A stretch of DNA of 64,000 nt. It comes from Sipunculus nudus (Eukaryota; Annelida; Sipuncula; Golfingiida; Sipunculidae). A program made the position numbers and the translations under genes. Under the pieces are notes generated by a model, which saw only the letters and a program-made list of their open reading frames with translations, ran no database searches and was not told where the DNA came from. Location: assembly GCA_026874595.1 (NCBI GenBank), contig CM049313.1, positions 77,078,659-77,142,658 of the forward strand, read 5' to 3'. Positions 1 to 10,368 of the stretch are shown here, in pieces (position 1 is the first letter of the stretch; the number at the start of each line of letters is the position of its first letter).

Positions 1-79
1 ACAAAAAATTACATCTGTCAAAATGAAATCTTTCAGACCTACATACAACAATAGTGACACAATCGCATCTGTCTCATTC

Positions 80-111
80 AGCTGAGCGCCGGGACCAATG
101 GGTCCCTTGTT
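80..111. repeat. Short dispersed repeat end
   Basis: This stretch (starting agctgagcgcc and ending in gggtcccttgtt) recurs almost unchanged at 52964-52994. The inner segment is nearly palindromic around the gggacc/ggtccc core. It is probably the terminus of a larger dispersed repeat whose body I could not match between the two sites. Confidence 0.5.
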
Positions 112-704
112 TTTTTTTGCAAGTGTCAAAACGAAACTCTCAGCGGAGATTTGAAACTATTTTCCTCTGATCTGGTCCGGCTGTTCCATTTAGCATACAC
201 CGTGTATAGCTGTTCACATGATTTCAATCAGGATATCAGGGGGGCTTTTTAATTCTTGTAACGGCCCTGAATCTTGCTGCAGTTCTGTTGAGGGTAATGA
301 GTTGACACCACTGATGACATTTTACATTTATTACCATTAGCGGATTTAGCTTTCAGTTTGAATTCATGGGAGCAAGTGCAATCACGTCTGTTTGCAAGCA
401 TTTGCAAACAGTTATACTAATGACTAAAATAATCAGTTTAACTAAGCCCAAAATGCCAGGCGAGTGATTCTTAGCTCCCCTGAAGTGTGTTTTAAGCGAG
501 CCATAGCGCGCGGAAGCGATCACTCGCCTCAAAAGGCAAGGCCTGATTCACATGAAAAAAATAATAGTAAATATTATAATTAAATAATAAATCATATTAA
601 AAAATACAAAGTTCTATTTTCAACAAACATTTTTCTTTTAATATATTTATATTTAATAAAAGGACATTTTATAAAAATGTGTTTTATATTTACCTGTGAG
701 CATC
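112..704. other. Unassigned AT-rich DNA
   Basis: I see no coding signal, tandem repeat or recognisable element here. AT-rich tracts dominate after about 540. Confidence 0.5.
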
Positions 705-1073
705 ACTTCCAACAATGGTCTCTGCCTCCTTTGCCTGAACAGTTTCAGCAGCCCTCACATGTCCACTCTGCTGTTCATGGAACTTGACAGCGTACAATTT
801 CAATTTTTACAGCGTACAGTTTCAATTTTTACATCCTAACACAAAGTTACAGTTATATCCAACAAATCTCAGATAGCGCCGACAGTAATCACAGAACATA
901 CATTTCTTCTCCTCGTCCTAGCTCAACCACGGAGGGCCTGCTTTCCATTCATTATGGAATTCCCTCTGTCTTTTCTCTTTCTCATAAACGCGATCACGCT
1001 CATGTTTGTCTTTGTCGGAGTCCGTAAGTCTCCTTTTGCTGGGAGGTTTCGCACCTTCCAGAAACTGCCACAT
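705..1073 (-). pseudogene. TTF/ZNF862-like zinc-finger pseudo-exon
   Basis: Reading the minus strand from an ATG at 1073 gives a lysine- and arginine-rich start, then FHNEWKAGPPWLS, a stop, DEEKKCMFCDYCRRY, and further on VKFHEQQSGHVRAAE. This is the pattern of the TTF-type zinc finger of ZNF862-like and hAT-related proteins (W-L-x-Y-D, C-x2-C, then a distal H-x-R-A). The lower end is followed by a plausible donor, CAG|GTAAAT, near 705. It is broken: a TAG replaces the expected tyrosine before the acidic stretch, and a short duplicated segment lies at about 785-835. It is probably one exon of a dead domesticated-transposase type gene. Family assignment is from motif memory only. Confidence 0.5.
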
Positions 1074-1099
1074 AATTGTATACTAAACAATATTGTGAA

Positions 1100-2435
1100 T
1101 CAAATTTATATACTAAACTATCAATAATCGCACGCACGTACATGTATGTACACCGAATTCACCGAGCAAATGGCACGGAAACAGCATAAATTATTGGTAA
1201 AACCTGAAGTTTTATTGGGCCAATACTCCAGCACTGAATGATGCTGTAACATGCATTTTATTGAAAGGGAGCTCAATATTAACACCGCTCGAATAGTTAT
1301 GCATGTTCTGGGCCAGGGCCCGGCCGCAACCAATAAAAATTCAAGAAAAGTTGGGCAGGATCTGTGCTGTCAAACTTCTGACGAAAGCAAAGCGGCAGAT
1401 GGGTGACGGAGCTGAGTTTCATCTCAGATTAAACAAGAAGACAGAAAATGTATTAATGAGCTGCTGCAATTAAGGAAAAGGACCTTGATAAAGATTAGAT
1501 GGGTTAATTACGCTCACAGCTGGCGCGAGTGTTCTGCGGTATTTGTTGACACCTGAGGGGCGGTTTCCTTTTGTTGTGGGGTCGGATTCGGACGGGCCCC
1601 CCGGGTCCGCTTACTTGAAAAATACCAGGCCTGGCCTGTAAATCACGGGCATCGAGCCTGGGGGCCCCTTAGGAATTCGACCCCTGTTGTAGTAATATAA
1701 TTAAATTCTTGATGTGACATTTCCTCATACATAAACTTTAAAGTGACATATATTAAAGACCATATGCATTCAGTCAAGGTAAGATATTGTATCAGCTGAC
1801 CTATATTTTGGACATGGGAAATGTAAATAAAGATAAAGACAAAAGGAAAATAGACCCATCACAAAACCTTAATGTATTTGTCTGTAGTATGGCATAATAA
1901 ACCTGGTATTAAATAATGACTAACATATAAAACTATCAGAAAAATTATCAGGGATGTTTAAGTAAACAGACTGCAACTGGCCATCCATGGCATTGTTAAA
2001 CATTACATATACAGAAACAAGTTATCGTTAATGAGGTCTAAAACAAATAAAGAAAAGTTTTTACAGTATTTCACTCCTTCAAAAACATTGTGGTCCTCTG
2101 TATCCTGAAGAGAAACTACATGCTTGGCATTATGGGGACAGATTAAACATTAGTATCTGTGCTTACACATAATAAAACAGTGGTAGCATTCAAATAAACA
2201 GAAACTGCCCCCCCTGGTGGGCCCCTGTGGTACTATCATAATATATCTAAACAAGAGCAATAATGTCCATTTTCTTACATCTGATAATGACAAACTCTGG
2301 TGCATGTTACTGGCCAGAGTAACAACACTCAATGTAAACAGTTATACCATATAAGGATTTGCATGAATAAGTGTATACTGTAATCCTTACACTAGATTAC
2401 ATCAACATGAATGTGTCAACGTACACTCACATAGA
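1100..2435. other. Unassigned DNA with a GC-rich patch
   Basis: There is no supportable gene here. A GC-rich patch at about 1555-1680 contains short inverted repeats (for example cgggccccccgggtccg) in otherwise AT-rich DNA. It may be a transposon end, but no terminal repeat pair was found. Confidence 0.4.
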
Positions 2436-2447
2436 TGTCACACAAAA

Positions 2448-2628
2448 TGTTATGTCCCAGAGAAGAACCAGACCGAATAAAACGGCATAAACGGAACAAA
2501 ACTTTAATCCAGGTTCCTAGTCATACATCAACATGGCCGATCCGCCTAACTCTGCGTCCGGTCACGTGATCCCCAAAAACACATGCCAAAAACACAAACT
2601 CGGTTACGGAAAGTGGGAATACATAACA
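2448..2628 (-). repeat. Gypsy-1 3' LTR
   Basis: This 181-bp repeat runs TG...CA and is identical to 6959-7139. It includes a CACGTG E-box at 2563-2568, and on the minus strand an ATTAAA-type polyadenylation signal near 2508-2513. It is preceded on the element strand by a purine-rich tract. Confidence 0.93.
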
Positions 2629-2640
2629 TCTCCTCCAACC
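2629..2640 (-). other. Gypsy-1 polypurine tract
   Basis: On the minus strand GGTTGGAGGAGA directly abuts the 3' LTR. This is the position and composition expected of the plus-strand primer of an LTR retroelement. Confidence 0.75.
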
Positions 2641-2837
2641 TTAGCTGAGACATCGCTTAATAAAGTTTTACCATAATTACATGTGAACTGGAGCAGTGGT
2701 ATAAGTATCCAGATGTGTGTAATATAGTAAGTACAACTGATTACGAGTAAATGTAAAATTAAAACAAGTCTATACTTTGACATGTTAATGAAACAAAATA
2801 AAAACATCAAACATCGCTATACTGTGGCTCATACAAT

Positions 2838-4997
2838 TTACCAGTCTAACCTCTTTGGTTTCCGGATTACTCGTTTTTGTCGACTCTGAACCAAAGAGTT
2901 ATCAACACGCGAGCTACCCTTACTATTAGCCAAAGTGTCATCAGAACTATTGGCGTTCTCATGCGCAACAGAAGATGTATCACATGAAGTACAAGCTCCA
3001 GCATCAGAGTCTTTAGCTTGAGTGTCACAATCAGTGGTATCAATAGCAATAGGAATCTCAGGCTGATAAACATTTGAATTACTCACAGGCACAGAGTCAT
3101 TTGGTACAACTGGCACGGGTAACTGAGTAGGCCCTATAGATCTCTGTACTTCAGGTGCAGGCTCATTCTGTGGCAATTCACCATTAACAACATCATCATA
3201 ACACAATTTCACATGATCCATATGACGCCTCCAGACGCGACCATCAGACAATCGGACAGTGAAACTAACAGGACTCAACTGTTCCTGTATCACACCAGAG
3301 ACCCATTTGGGGCCCTTCATGAAATTTCTCGCGTAAACTTTGTTTCCAATAAAGAAACTACGCTGTTTGGCTTTCATATCATAGTGGTTCTTCATTTGTT
3401 CTTGTTTCTTTAGCACAACTGCCTCTGTATCAGGGCTAAGCAAATCAAACCTTGACCTTAACTGGCGCTTCATGAGTAAAACTGAGGGCGATTCGTTTGT
3501 CGTAGCATGCGGAGTGATATTGTATGTCAGCAAGAATCTGTACAATCGCGATTCCAGGGATCCTTCTTTGGATTTCTTTAACCCATTTTTGATAGACTGT
3601 ACCGCTCTCTCAGCCAACCCATTACTTGATGGGTGGTACGGTGAAACTTTAATGTGGCGAATTCCATTCATATCACAGAATGTCTGGAACTTCTGATTTG
3701 CAAAGGATGGTCCATTATCGGAGACGATAGAACATGGGAGCCCATGCATAGCAAACGTGTGGCGAAGTTTATCCAGAGTCACCTCCACACTACTGGAAGT
3801 GGTCACATGAGCATCTATAAATTTACTATTAGCATCCACAATCACTAGGATCATTTTCCCTTCAAAAGGACCAGCAAAATCGATATGGATTCGACTCCAG
3901 GGTGTTGAAGGCCAAATCCAAGGCTGCAACGGTGCAACTGGTGGCTTCCTACCCACTTGTTGGCACATCTGACATTGCCGTACTGTCATCTCAATGTCAC
4001 TATCAAGTTTAGGCCACCAAAAGTAAGAGCGGCATAAAGCTTTCATCCGCACTATTCCTTGGTGTGTATCGTGCAAGTCAGACAACAGTATCTCTCGGAA
4101 CTTCTTGGGAATGATCACACGCGTGCCCCAAATCAAACAACTGTTCTGCACAGACAATTCATGTCGTTTCGGGTAATACGGCCGCAATTCATTATCATCT
4201 GGCATAGTGGCAGGCCATCCATGTAACGTGTACTGCAGAACTCGACTCAACTCAGGATCATTCCTAGTTTCCTGAGCAATATGTTTTGCTGTGACAATAG
4301 ACGAAGTATCCACAAACTCCATCGACAACAATATTTCAGGAGGGTCTGGCACACAAGCAGGTTGTTTCCGGGCAGGCAGTCGACTTAAGGCGTCAGCATT
4401 ACAGTGATCTTTGCCAGGACGGTAAACCAGGCTGTAGTCATATGCACCCAATAACAGAGTCCATCGCTGGATACGGGCAGATGCCATCAATGATATTGCC
4501 TTTGTTTCTTTGAACAGCCCCAAAAGTGGCTTGTGATCGGTAACTATAGTAACACTACGTCCATACACATATCTGTGGAAATGTTTAAGACCAAAAATCA
4601 CTGAAAGGGCTTCTTTTTCCACTTGTGCATATTTTTGTTCCGCAGGTGCTAACATGCGCGACGCATACGCAACTGGCCGTTGTTCTCCTGTTGGCATTTC
4701 GTGTGAGAGGACAACTCCCAGACCGTATGGGCTAGCATCACATTCCAAGTACAATTTCAAATCAGGCTGGTAGTGTACAAGCACTTGTGATGATTGAAGC
4801 ATTTCTTTGCTTTTCAGAAAAGCACTGGCCTGTTGTTCACCCCAGTGCCATTTAGTGTCCTTATGTAACAAAGCATACAAAGGTTTCAATATCGTACTAG
4901 CATGCGGTAGAAACTTATTGTAGTAGTTCAGCATCCCTAAATAACTACGCAGCTCTGAGCTGTTGCTCGGAGCTGGTGCCTCTGTGATGCCTTGCAT
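2838..4997 (-). CDS. Gypsy-1 pol, C-terminal part: RT thumb, RNase H, integrase
   Basis: This 719-codon open frame continues the RT of the frame upstream; its first methionine is not a true start. Residues 1-60 are the RT connection. RNase H spans about 80-205, with D87 in ECDAS, TDHK with D154, and D202 in NADAL. The integrase zinc domain uses H309, H312, C342 and C345. The integrase core has D373, D427 (SDNGP) and E463, giving the classic D,D(35)E spacing. A basic C-terminal DNA-binding region ends in a PKRLDW-like tail. Together these convert RNA to DNA and insert it into the genome. No internal stop occurs. The upstream join near 4997-4999 needs a one-base change in an A run. Confidence 0.92.
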   Translation of the reverse strand: MQGITEAPAPSNSSELRSYLGMLNYYNKFLPHASTILKPLYALLHKDTKWHWGEQQASAFLKSKEMLQSSQVLVHYQPDLKLYLECDASPYGLGVVLSHEMPTGEQRPVAYASRMLAPAEQKYAQVEKEALSVIFGLKHFHRYVYGRSVTIVTDHKPLLGLFKETKAISLMASARIQRWTLLLGAYDYSLVYRPGKDHCNADALSRLPARKQPACVPDPPEILLSMEFVDTSSIVTAKHIAQETRNDPELSRVLQYTLHGWPATMPDDNELRPYYPKRHELSVQNSCLIWGTRVIIPKKFREILLSDLHDTHQGIVRMKALCRSYFWWPKLDSDIEMTVRQCQMCQQVGRKPPVAPLQPWIWPSTPWSRIHIDFAGPFEGKMILVIVDANSKFIDAHVTTSSSVEVTLDKLRHTFAMHGLPCSIVSDNGPSFANQKFQTFCDMNGIRHIKVSPYHPSSNGLAERAVQSIKNGLKKSKEGSLESRLYRFLLTYNITPHATTNESPSVLLMKRQLRSRFDLLSPDTEAVVLKKQEQMKNHYDMKAKQRSFFIGNKVYARNFMKGPKWVSGVIQEQLSPVSFTVRLSDGRVWRRHMDHVKLCYDDVVNGELPQNEPAPEVQRSIGPTQLPVPVVPNDSVPVSNSNVYQPEIPIAIDTTDCDTQAKDSDAGACTSCDTSSVAHENANSSDDTLANSKGSSRVDNSLVQSRQKRVIRKPKRLDW

Positions 4998-6718
4998 TTC
5001 TCAGGATCCGGATGGATGCCTACTGCGTCAATCACATGACCAAGGTAAGAAACACTTTCTTGAGCAAACGAACACTTACTTCGCTTCAGTCGCAACCCAC
5101 TACTCTGAAGTCGATCAAGGACAGTCCTCAAATTCTGGTCGTGATCAGCTTGTGTGCTGCCGGTGACAAGAATGTCATCTAAATACACTGTGGTCATAGG
5201 TATGTCCTGTAGTAGGTTCTCAAGTGTACGTTGGAATATTCCTGGTGATGCGCTAATTCCATAAGGTAGTCTTGTATATGCCATGAGTCCTTTCGGCGTA
5301 TTGATAGTAGTAAGCATTTGTGACTCAGGGTCCAACTTGAGCTGTTGATAAGCATTACTTAGATCTAACTTGGTAAACACAGCACCACCAGATAACTTGG
5401 CATATAACTCATCAATGTGAGGCAAAGGGTAGCTATCACCTTTAGCTACTTGATTAACAGTTAGTCTGTAATCTCCACAAATTCTCACTTCACCAGAGTT
5501 CTTCAAAACAGGGACCATGGGTGCCGCCCACTCACTGGAAATAACAGGTTTAATCACACCTTGTTGCTGAAGTCTATCCAACTCAGCCAGCACTTTATCT
5601 TTCATAGCAAGAGGAACGGTTCTGGCTTTATGAAATTTTGGAGTGACATTCTCCTTCACATAAATTTTGACACAAGTATCCTTCAATAAGCCTAACTCAT
5701 CCTTGAAAACTTCAGGAAATTCATCAAAAAGATCAACTACCTGATGCACCTCTTGCCAATCAAGCTTAATCTGTTCTAGCCAGTCTCTTCCCATTAAACT
5801 TGGGCCAGTACCAGGCACTACTACTAATTTCAAGGTCTTACATTGCTGTTTGTATTGAACACTAACACTGATTTCACCTTCCGGTACAATAATTTCACCT
5901 GTGTATGTCTTCAAAGACATTTGCGCTTTATTCAGGACTGTCTTGGAACCAGAGCACAATAACTCATTAAACACAGTACTATTCACTATTGAGACTGAAC
6001 CTCCAGTGTCAATATCCATCACTGTAGGAATACCATTGATCTGAAGTTCAACTTTATATGCACCATTTGCGTTTTTACTTGACATATGATACATTTCATT
6101 ATACTCTACAGCGTTAACACGTTGCGACTCTCTCGGTGCCTTAGACTTCAAGCACACTTTGGCAAAGTGGTTCAGTCCGCCACAGCGAGTGCACTTTTTA
6201 CCTTGTGCTGGACATTTACGGGTCTTCGGGTGTGGCCAACTACCGCCACAACGATAACAAGTCTTTGAAGTAGAAGTATTACTAGGCCCATGGGGTTTTA
6301 CTGGGGCTTTAAAGGGGGTCTTTTGTTTGAGTTTGTTTACACTCTGACTCACCGGAACCGGATGTGACGTAGGCGTGAGCTTGTCCTCCATTGCTCTTGT
6401 CTGATGACGTAAAGATTCCATTGTCCGGCCAAGTTTTAAAAGCTCTGACAAGGTTAACTGAGGCTTGAAAAGTCCTTCCTCCCTTAATTTCGATGACAGA
6501 CACCGATGAATAATTTGAGATTTAATCTCCTTGTCCGGGTCATGGAATTCACAATTGCTGGAAAGCGTACGCAAGCGAGCATAAAATGCATCCAAACTCT
6601 CTCCTACCTCCTGCCGCGCCTCTCTAAACATAAATAACTCGTACTCCACATTTCGCTTGGGGGGCGAAAAAGTTTGACAGAGCTGTCCGAGCGGTTTCGT
6701 ATTCCTTCTCTTCGCCAA
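4937..6718 (-). CDS. Gypsy-1 gag C-terminus, protease and RT
   Basis: This 593-codon stretch joins gag to pol in one frame. Residues 20-110 complete the capsid domain. Two zinc knuckles follow: C154, C157, H163, C169 (long spacing) and C176, C179, H184, C189 (CX2CX4HX4C). The aspartic protease has DTG at 237-239. The RT has FTKLDLS (D452) and the YLDD catalytic box at 512-515. Gag and pol in one frame means no programmed shift is needed between them. The first 18 or so residues are out-of-frame shadow, since true gag arrives from the other frame at the C6 run at 6659-6664. The end is lost by a one-base slip at about 4997. Confidence 0.92.
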   Translation of the reverse strand: MAKRRNTKPLGQLCQTFSPPKRNVEYELFMFREARQEVGESLDAFYARLRTLSSNCEFHDPDKEIKSQIIHRCLSSKLREEGLFKPQLTLSELLKLGRTMESLRHQTRAMEDKLTPTSHPVPVSQSVNKLKQKTPFKAPVKPHGPSNTSTSKTCYRCGGSWPHPKTRKCPAQGKKCTRCGGLNHFAKVCLKSKAPRESQRVNAVEYNEMYHMSSKNANGAYKVELQINGIPTVMDIDTGGSVSIVNSTVFNELLCSGSKTVLNKAQMSLKTYTGEIIVPEGEISVSVQYKQQCKTLKLVVVPGTGPSLMGRDWLEQIKLDWQEVHQVVDLFDEFPEVFKDELGLLKDTCVKIYVKENVTPKFHKARTVPLAMKDKVLAELDRLQQQGVIKPVISSEWAAPMVPVLKNSGEVRICGDYRLTVNQVAKGDSYPLPHIDELYAKLSGGAVFTKLDLSNAYQQLKLDPESQMLTTINTPKGLMAYTRLPYGISASPGIFQRTLENLLQDIPMTTVYLDDILVTGSTQADHDQNLRTVLDRLQSSGLRLKRSKCSFAQESVSYLGHVIDAVGIHPDPEKCKASQRHQLRATAQSCVVI

Positions 6719-6926
6719 CAGGTGCAGGGACTTGCAAAGTATTAAACACTGTATAAAGTTCCTCGCCGATTAAATGCAAGAGCATAGCACGCTTCCGTGC
6801 AGGTTTGTCGATGTCCGCAGCAGCTAAATAATTATCAAAACGCGCTAGCCATCTGAGCCAGCGCTTGGCCGCAGTATCCCGGGGCTCATACTCGAACATT
6901 GGCATCGAAAGACCCTCGGCAGCCAT
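6624..6926 (-). CDS. Gypsy-1 gag N-terminus
   Basis: The open frame reaches up into the LTR, but the likely start is the ATG at 6926, which begins MAAEGLSMPMFEYEPRD just downstream of the primer binding site. The sequence (RWLRWLARFDNYLAAADI and then IGEELYTVFNTL) is the start of a retrotransposon gag capsid. The true reading leaves this frame at the C6 run (minus strand) at 6659-6664. An extra C there explains the break, and nothing suggests a programmed signal at that site. Confidence 0.82.
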   Translation of the reverse strand: MAAEGLSMPMFEYEPRDTAAKRWLRWLARFDNYLAAADIDKPARKRAMLLHLIGEELYTVFNTLQVPAPVGEEKEYETARTALSNFFAPQAKCGVRVIYV

Positions 6927-6943
6927 TGTGGGATCGTCAACTT

Positions 6944-6955
6944 GTCCTGTCGCCA
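6944..6955 (-). other. Gypsy-1 primer binding site
   Basis: Three bases inside the 5' LTR the minus strand reads TGGCGACAGGAC. That is complementary to a tRNA 3' end terminating in CCA. The tRNA identity was not determined. Confidence 0.6.
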
Positions 6956-6958
6956 AAA

Positions 6959-7139
6959 TGTTATGTCCCAGAGAAGAACCAGACCGAATAAAACGGCATA
7001 AACGGAACAAAACTTTAATCCAGGTTCCTAGTCATACATCAACATGGCCGATCCGCCTAACTCTGCGTCCGGTCACGTGATCCCCAAAAACACATGCCAA
7101 AAACACAAACTCGGTTACGGAAAGTGGGAATACATAACA
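6959..7139 (-). repeat. Gypsy-1 5' LTR
   Basis: Identical to 2448-2628. The CACGTG box is at 7074-7079. It lies directly against the possible target duplication TGTCA at 7140-7144. Confidence 0.93.
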
Positions 7140-7280
7140 TGTCAGCATGTAGTTTCTGTCTATAATAGGTTGTTGGGCGCTCTTCGGCTGGCTTCTCACG
7201 GTGATCTCCTGGTGTCCTCCTGACGTGACATTAATACCAAGCAAGCCTCATGACAAGTCGGCACAAGTGTGGCTCCCTTA

Positions 7281-7640
7281 CAGTATGTGGCAACAAAATG
7301 TTCATCAAAAAGGCATTAGGCCCATACTGTCTCATGAAAAATGCAAAAGTATGACCTAAACTTAATTGTTCAAGCTGGGCCAAGGGTATATATAGGTGGG
7401 AAGGGGGGGGGGGGTATTTTCATTAAAAGTTTAAATGTTCCCTATAAAATAAACCAGCAACCTAGGTCAATCTGGGGTAGGTATGTGGCAACAAGATATG
7501 CTTGCTTAAAAAGGCATTAGGCCAATATTGTCTCATGAAAATCATCAAAGTGTAACCACGGATAACTAAAACAAAGTTGAGATCATTGGGGGGGAGGGGG
7601 GTTCATATAAGTTAGAACAAATTTACATGTTCACTAAATA
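7281..7640. repeat. Diverged tandem duplication, unit about 198 bp
   Basis: The segment starting tatgtggcaaca and running through aaaaaggcattaggcc and tctcatgaaaa recurs about 198 bp later (7283 and 7481), each copy followed by a G-rich run. There is no coding signal. Between here and 8300 I see nothing recognisable. Confidence 0.6.
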
Positions 7641-8312
7641 CTTACCAGTAACTCAGATATCTAAATTTATAAATTATTCATACAATGTACATGATTGGGA
7701 AATTTTTTACATATAGTGACATACAAAAACATCCACCTACTGGCACAGCTCCATGGCTATGATCAGCCCATGAACACCAACTCTGTGATCAAGCTCTGAA
7801 CCTGGAGTGTGGTTTTAGGTCATCCTGAGTCAGGTATGTGCTCCATATCTGTTTGTCTCTTCCACCAACCACTCAATGACCTGGTAGGTGAAGAACAACG
7901 GAAAGGCTTTCAGACAGCTCATATGTTTACCTTTGTGAACTAACTCTGTATTGGGGCCTAGCTGACATGCCAGTCTGAAGTCCGGCACAGAACATGTATC
8001 ATATCACCGTTTGCCCACTTCCATAATGGATCAGTTAGATCCTCAGGACCTTTTGAGTCAAACTGATTGTCATTTTCATCAAATCCATCAGAAAAACTCA
8101 TCCCCTAAGTCAGAATCCAGAAATATTTCAACTATATCCTCATTGTCAACAACAACAGATGACACCATGATTGACTTACTTTGCGGGTCATGAAATGTCA
8201 TGTCATGGTCCACATGTTTAATATGCCATGGCTATTTGTACACAAAACCATTTGAAAGGAAATCCCCTTTAGTGGTCATACTGACTGATGGGATAAGAAT
8301 ATTTTGATTGGT

Positions 8313-9025
8313 CTATAACTTTAGCAGTCTCCCAAACTGTTTAATTACATTTTCCAGCAAGACGTACATGTGACATGTCACCCGTATCAATATGGTTCCT
8401 GCACCAGCAGGGTAAAATGCAGTATCATCTCTTGACTGTTCTACTAACATTAACTGAAAATATCCCTGGTTTGCATCAAGAACAATCATGTATCTAGCAC
8501 TTGCACTACTCTGTGCTACCTCCTCTACCATATTGTTAGAATGGAACTCTCTCAGTGGAGCTACATTTAAAATCTCTAGGATCAATTGTAATATGTACAG
8601 TTGAATCCTTCTTGGGTACAACATGCAGTGTACTTTATCATTGAGTGGGGGTACCTACGGGGATTTAATCTTTTATGCACAATAATGCAAATTCATCAAG
8701 TTTTTCCTGTACCTTTGCACTCTAGGCGATCGGAATTTGTCAAGGGGGTGAGCTACAGGAGTCACAGTTGTATCTATTTTCAATGAAACTTCTCCTGGCA
8801 CCTTGCCAAGAACACTGAATACTCTTTTACAATATCTCTAGCACTGGCATGTTAACAGTTATTTACACTGCTGCTCCACTGACACAGTCTGTAAGACATA
8901 ATAGGTTTGGAACTTTATAATCAGCTACCTCACACTGTCTGGTACTGCTTACCATTATGCATACAATCAAGAATAACTCTGCCAATGGGAGCTTCTGTTT
9001 GCTCAGCCAAACCATAATTCTGTAT
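8313..9025 (-). pseudogene. Old gypsy pol fragment (protease end to RT)
   Basis: Minus-strand frames give, in order, a protease-tail-like stretch (8890-9020), a pre-RT stretch (PGEVSLKIDTTVTPVAHP), an RT start with VPKKDSTVHITIDPRDF, and VLDANQGYFQL...SRDDTAFY. The last two match the RT fingers and palm of Ty3/gypsy. Several frameshifts and stops occur. The upstream end is cut by the insertion of Gypsy-2 at 9032, so this fragment is older than Gypsy-2. Confidence 0.75.
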
Positions 9026-9026
9026 A

Positions 9027-9031
9027 ACTAT
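9027..9031. repeat. Gypsy-2 target-site duplication, left
   Basis: ACTAT immediately left of the element is matched by ACTAT at 14987-14991, immediately right of it. Confidence 0.85.
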
Positions 9032-9222
9032 TGTTATATTTTTGTGCAGGTGAACATCCAGACAGTAACAACACAGATGTTTACACAGCTTTATTCCAAG
9101 ACCAAACCACGGCCGCCATACTGGACTAGCTAACTATATTCACTACCAGGGGGTGTTGGGTGTAGGTGGTAAGCTCCCATCAAGAGACTATATTAAAAAG
9201 ATTATATTGTGGATATATAACA
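9032..9222 (-). repeat. Gypsy-2 3' LTR
   Basis: 191 bp, TG...CA, with an AATAAA polyadenylation signal on the minus strand (9090-9095). A purine tract (minus strand AACAGAGGAA, 9223-9232) abuts it. It matches 14796-14986 apart from four substitutions. Confidence 0.9.
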
Positions 9223-9422
9223 TTCCTCTGTTCACAAAGAATTTAAAATCAGAATTGTAGAAGGACTGTATGATGTTGGATCTTTTAACTTTTAAGCACA
9301 ATAATAAAACTTTTCAATATCGTCCATATGATTATTCTCAGTTTGAATAATACTTGCTAAATATACTCTAAATATATGCTTAATTGCTAAACTGTTAAAT
9401 GTGCTCACTAGGAATAATGCAG

Positions 9423-10329
9423 TTACATTTGCTCAATGAGTCTCTCAGGTTTCTTAATATTTCTGTCTGATTTTCTCATGGCTTGATGCTGTATGTTGTC
9501 ATTAAATCTTACAGTTTTAACACTACTTTCTTTCTGAGCAGTAGGCTCAGGTTCGCTGGATGTACTATGACTAGATGTATCATGACTAGGTGAACCATGA
9601 GTATTGAACGAAAGTCTCTTTGTTGCGTCTGGGCTAATCTCCTTTAGATATTTTCTGTTTCGCCGAATAATACCGCCGTTAGGGGTTTTAACCATGTATG
9701 AGCGAGGCTCATCGCACAAAGATTTAACAGTACCAGGTGTCCATTGTGATTTTTTCGGATCTTCCTGGATCATCACCTTCATTCCTGGCAACAGGTTAGG
9801 TAATTCTGTTCCGGCATGCATGTTGTATCGCTGCTGGGATTCCTGCTTCTTGTCAAACAACCTCTCAAACACCAAGGCATCACTTGGTATTTGGTCATTT
9901 TTCACAGGTAGGTTTGATCTTATTTTCCTGTTATATAGAATCTCAGCTGGACTCGGCAATCCAGCTTCTAGAGGTGTCGTGCGCAAACACAACAAAGCAA
10001 GTTTCGGATCAGTTTTACTCTGCTTTGCTTTCTTCAGGACTGGTTTTATGACTCCAACCATTCTTTCACAGAAGCCATTGCTTTGTGGATATCTAGGGCT
10101 TGATGTGATATGTTCAGTCCCAGTCCAGGGCAAAATTCTGAAACTCATCTCTGCTGTATTGAGGCCCATTGTCGGTCATGAGCCGTTCTGGGATGCCGTG
10201 TACGGAGTATATATCCTTCAAGAATTTGATCACTTCAGAGCTCGTCTGTGTGGTCAGAGCTCTGACAAACGGCATTCTGCTGAAATGATCTACCACAAGC
10301 ATATATGTGTTCCCATCTAAATCGAACAA
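9423..10329 (-). pseudogene. Gypsy-2 integrase core and C-terminus
   Basis: Two overlapping frames form the catalytic half of the integrase. The upstream one (10114-10329) contains DLDGNTYMLVVDHFSRMPF and MTDNGPQYS. The downstream one (9423-10169) contains the glutamate region NGFCERMVGV and a long basic tail. The frame changes near 10125 by a small indel. The core's first aspartate lies at about 10330, and the zinc-binding half is separated by the 946-bp insert. Confidence 0.85.
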
Positions 10330-10368
10330 ATCACTTGATAGGATTTCCCATGGCTGAGAGGGAACCGT

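Larger units (their letters stand above)
2448..7139 (-). mobile_element. Gypsy-1: near-intact Ty3/gypsy LTR retrotransposon
   Basis: This is a complete 4.7-kb element on the minus strand: 5' LTR at 6959-7139, primer binding site, gag, zinc knuckles, protease, RT, RNase H, integrase, polypurine tract and 3' LTR at 2448-2628. The two 181-bp LTRs read identical by eye, which implies very recent insertion. TGTCA occurs at 7140-7144 and at 2436-2440. It could be a 5-bp target duplication, but on the left seven extra bases (CACAAAA) separate it from the LTR. The domain order RT-RNase H-integrase defines Ty3/gypsy (Metaviridae). No envelope gene is present. Only two frame breaks are seen, each in a short homopolymer (6659-6664 and 4997-4999), so the element may be truly intact and misassembled, or very freshly dead. 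Confidence 0.93.

Noticed and set aside
6659-6664. Programmed frameshift in Gypsy-1 gag
   Set aside because: The shift lies inside the capsid domain, not at a gag-pol border, so a regulatory role is implausible; an indel is simpler.
9604-10320. 238-codon plus-strand frame
   Set aside because: It is antisense to the Gypsy-2 integrase, which has clear family motifs; a shadow.
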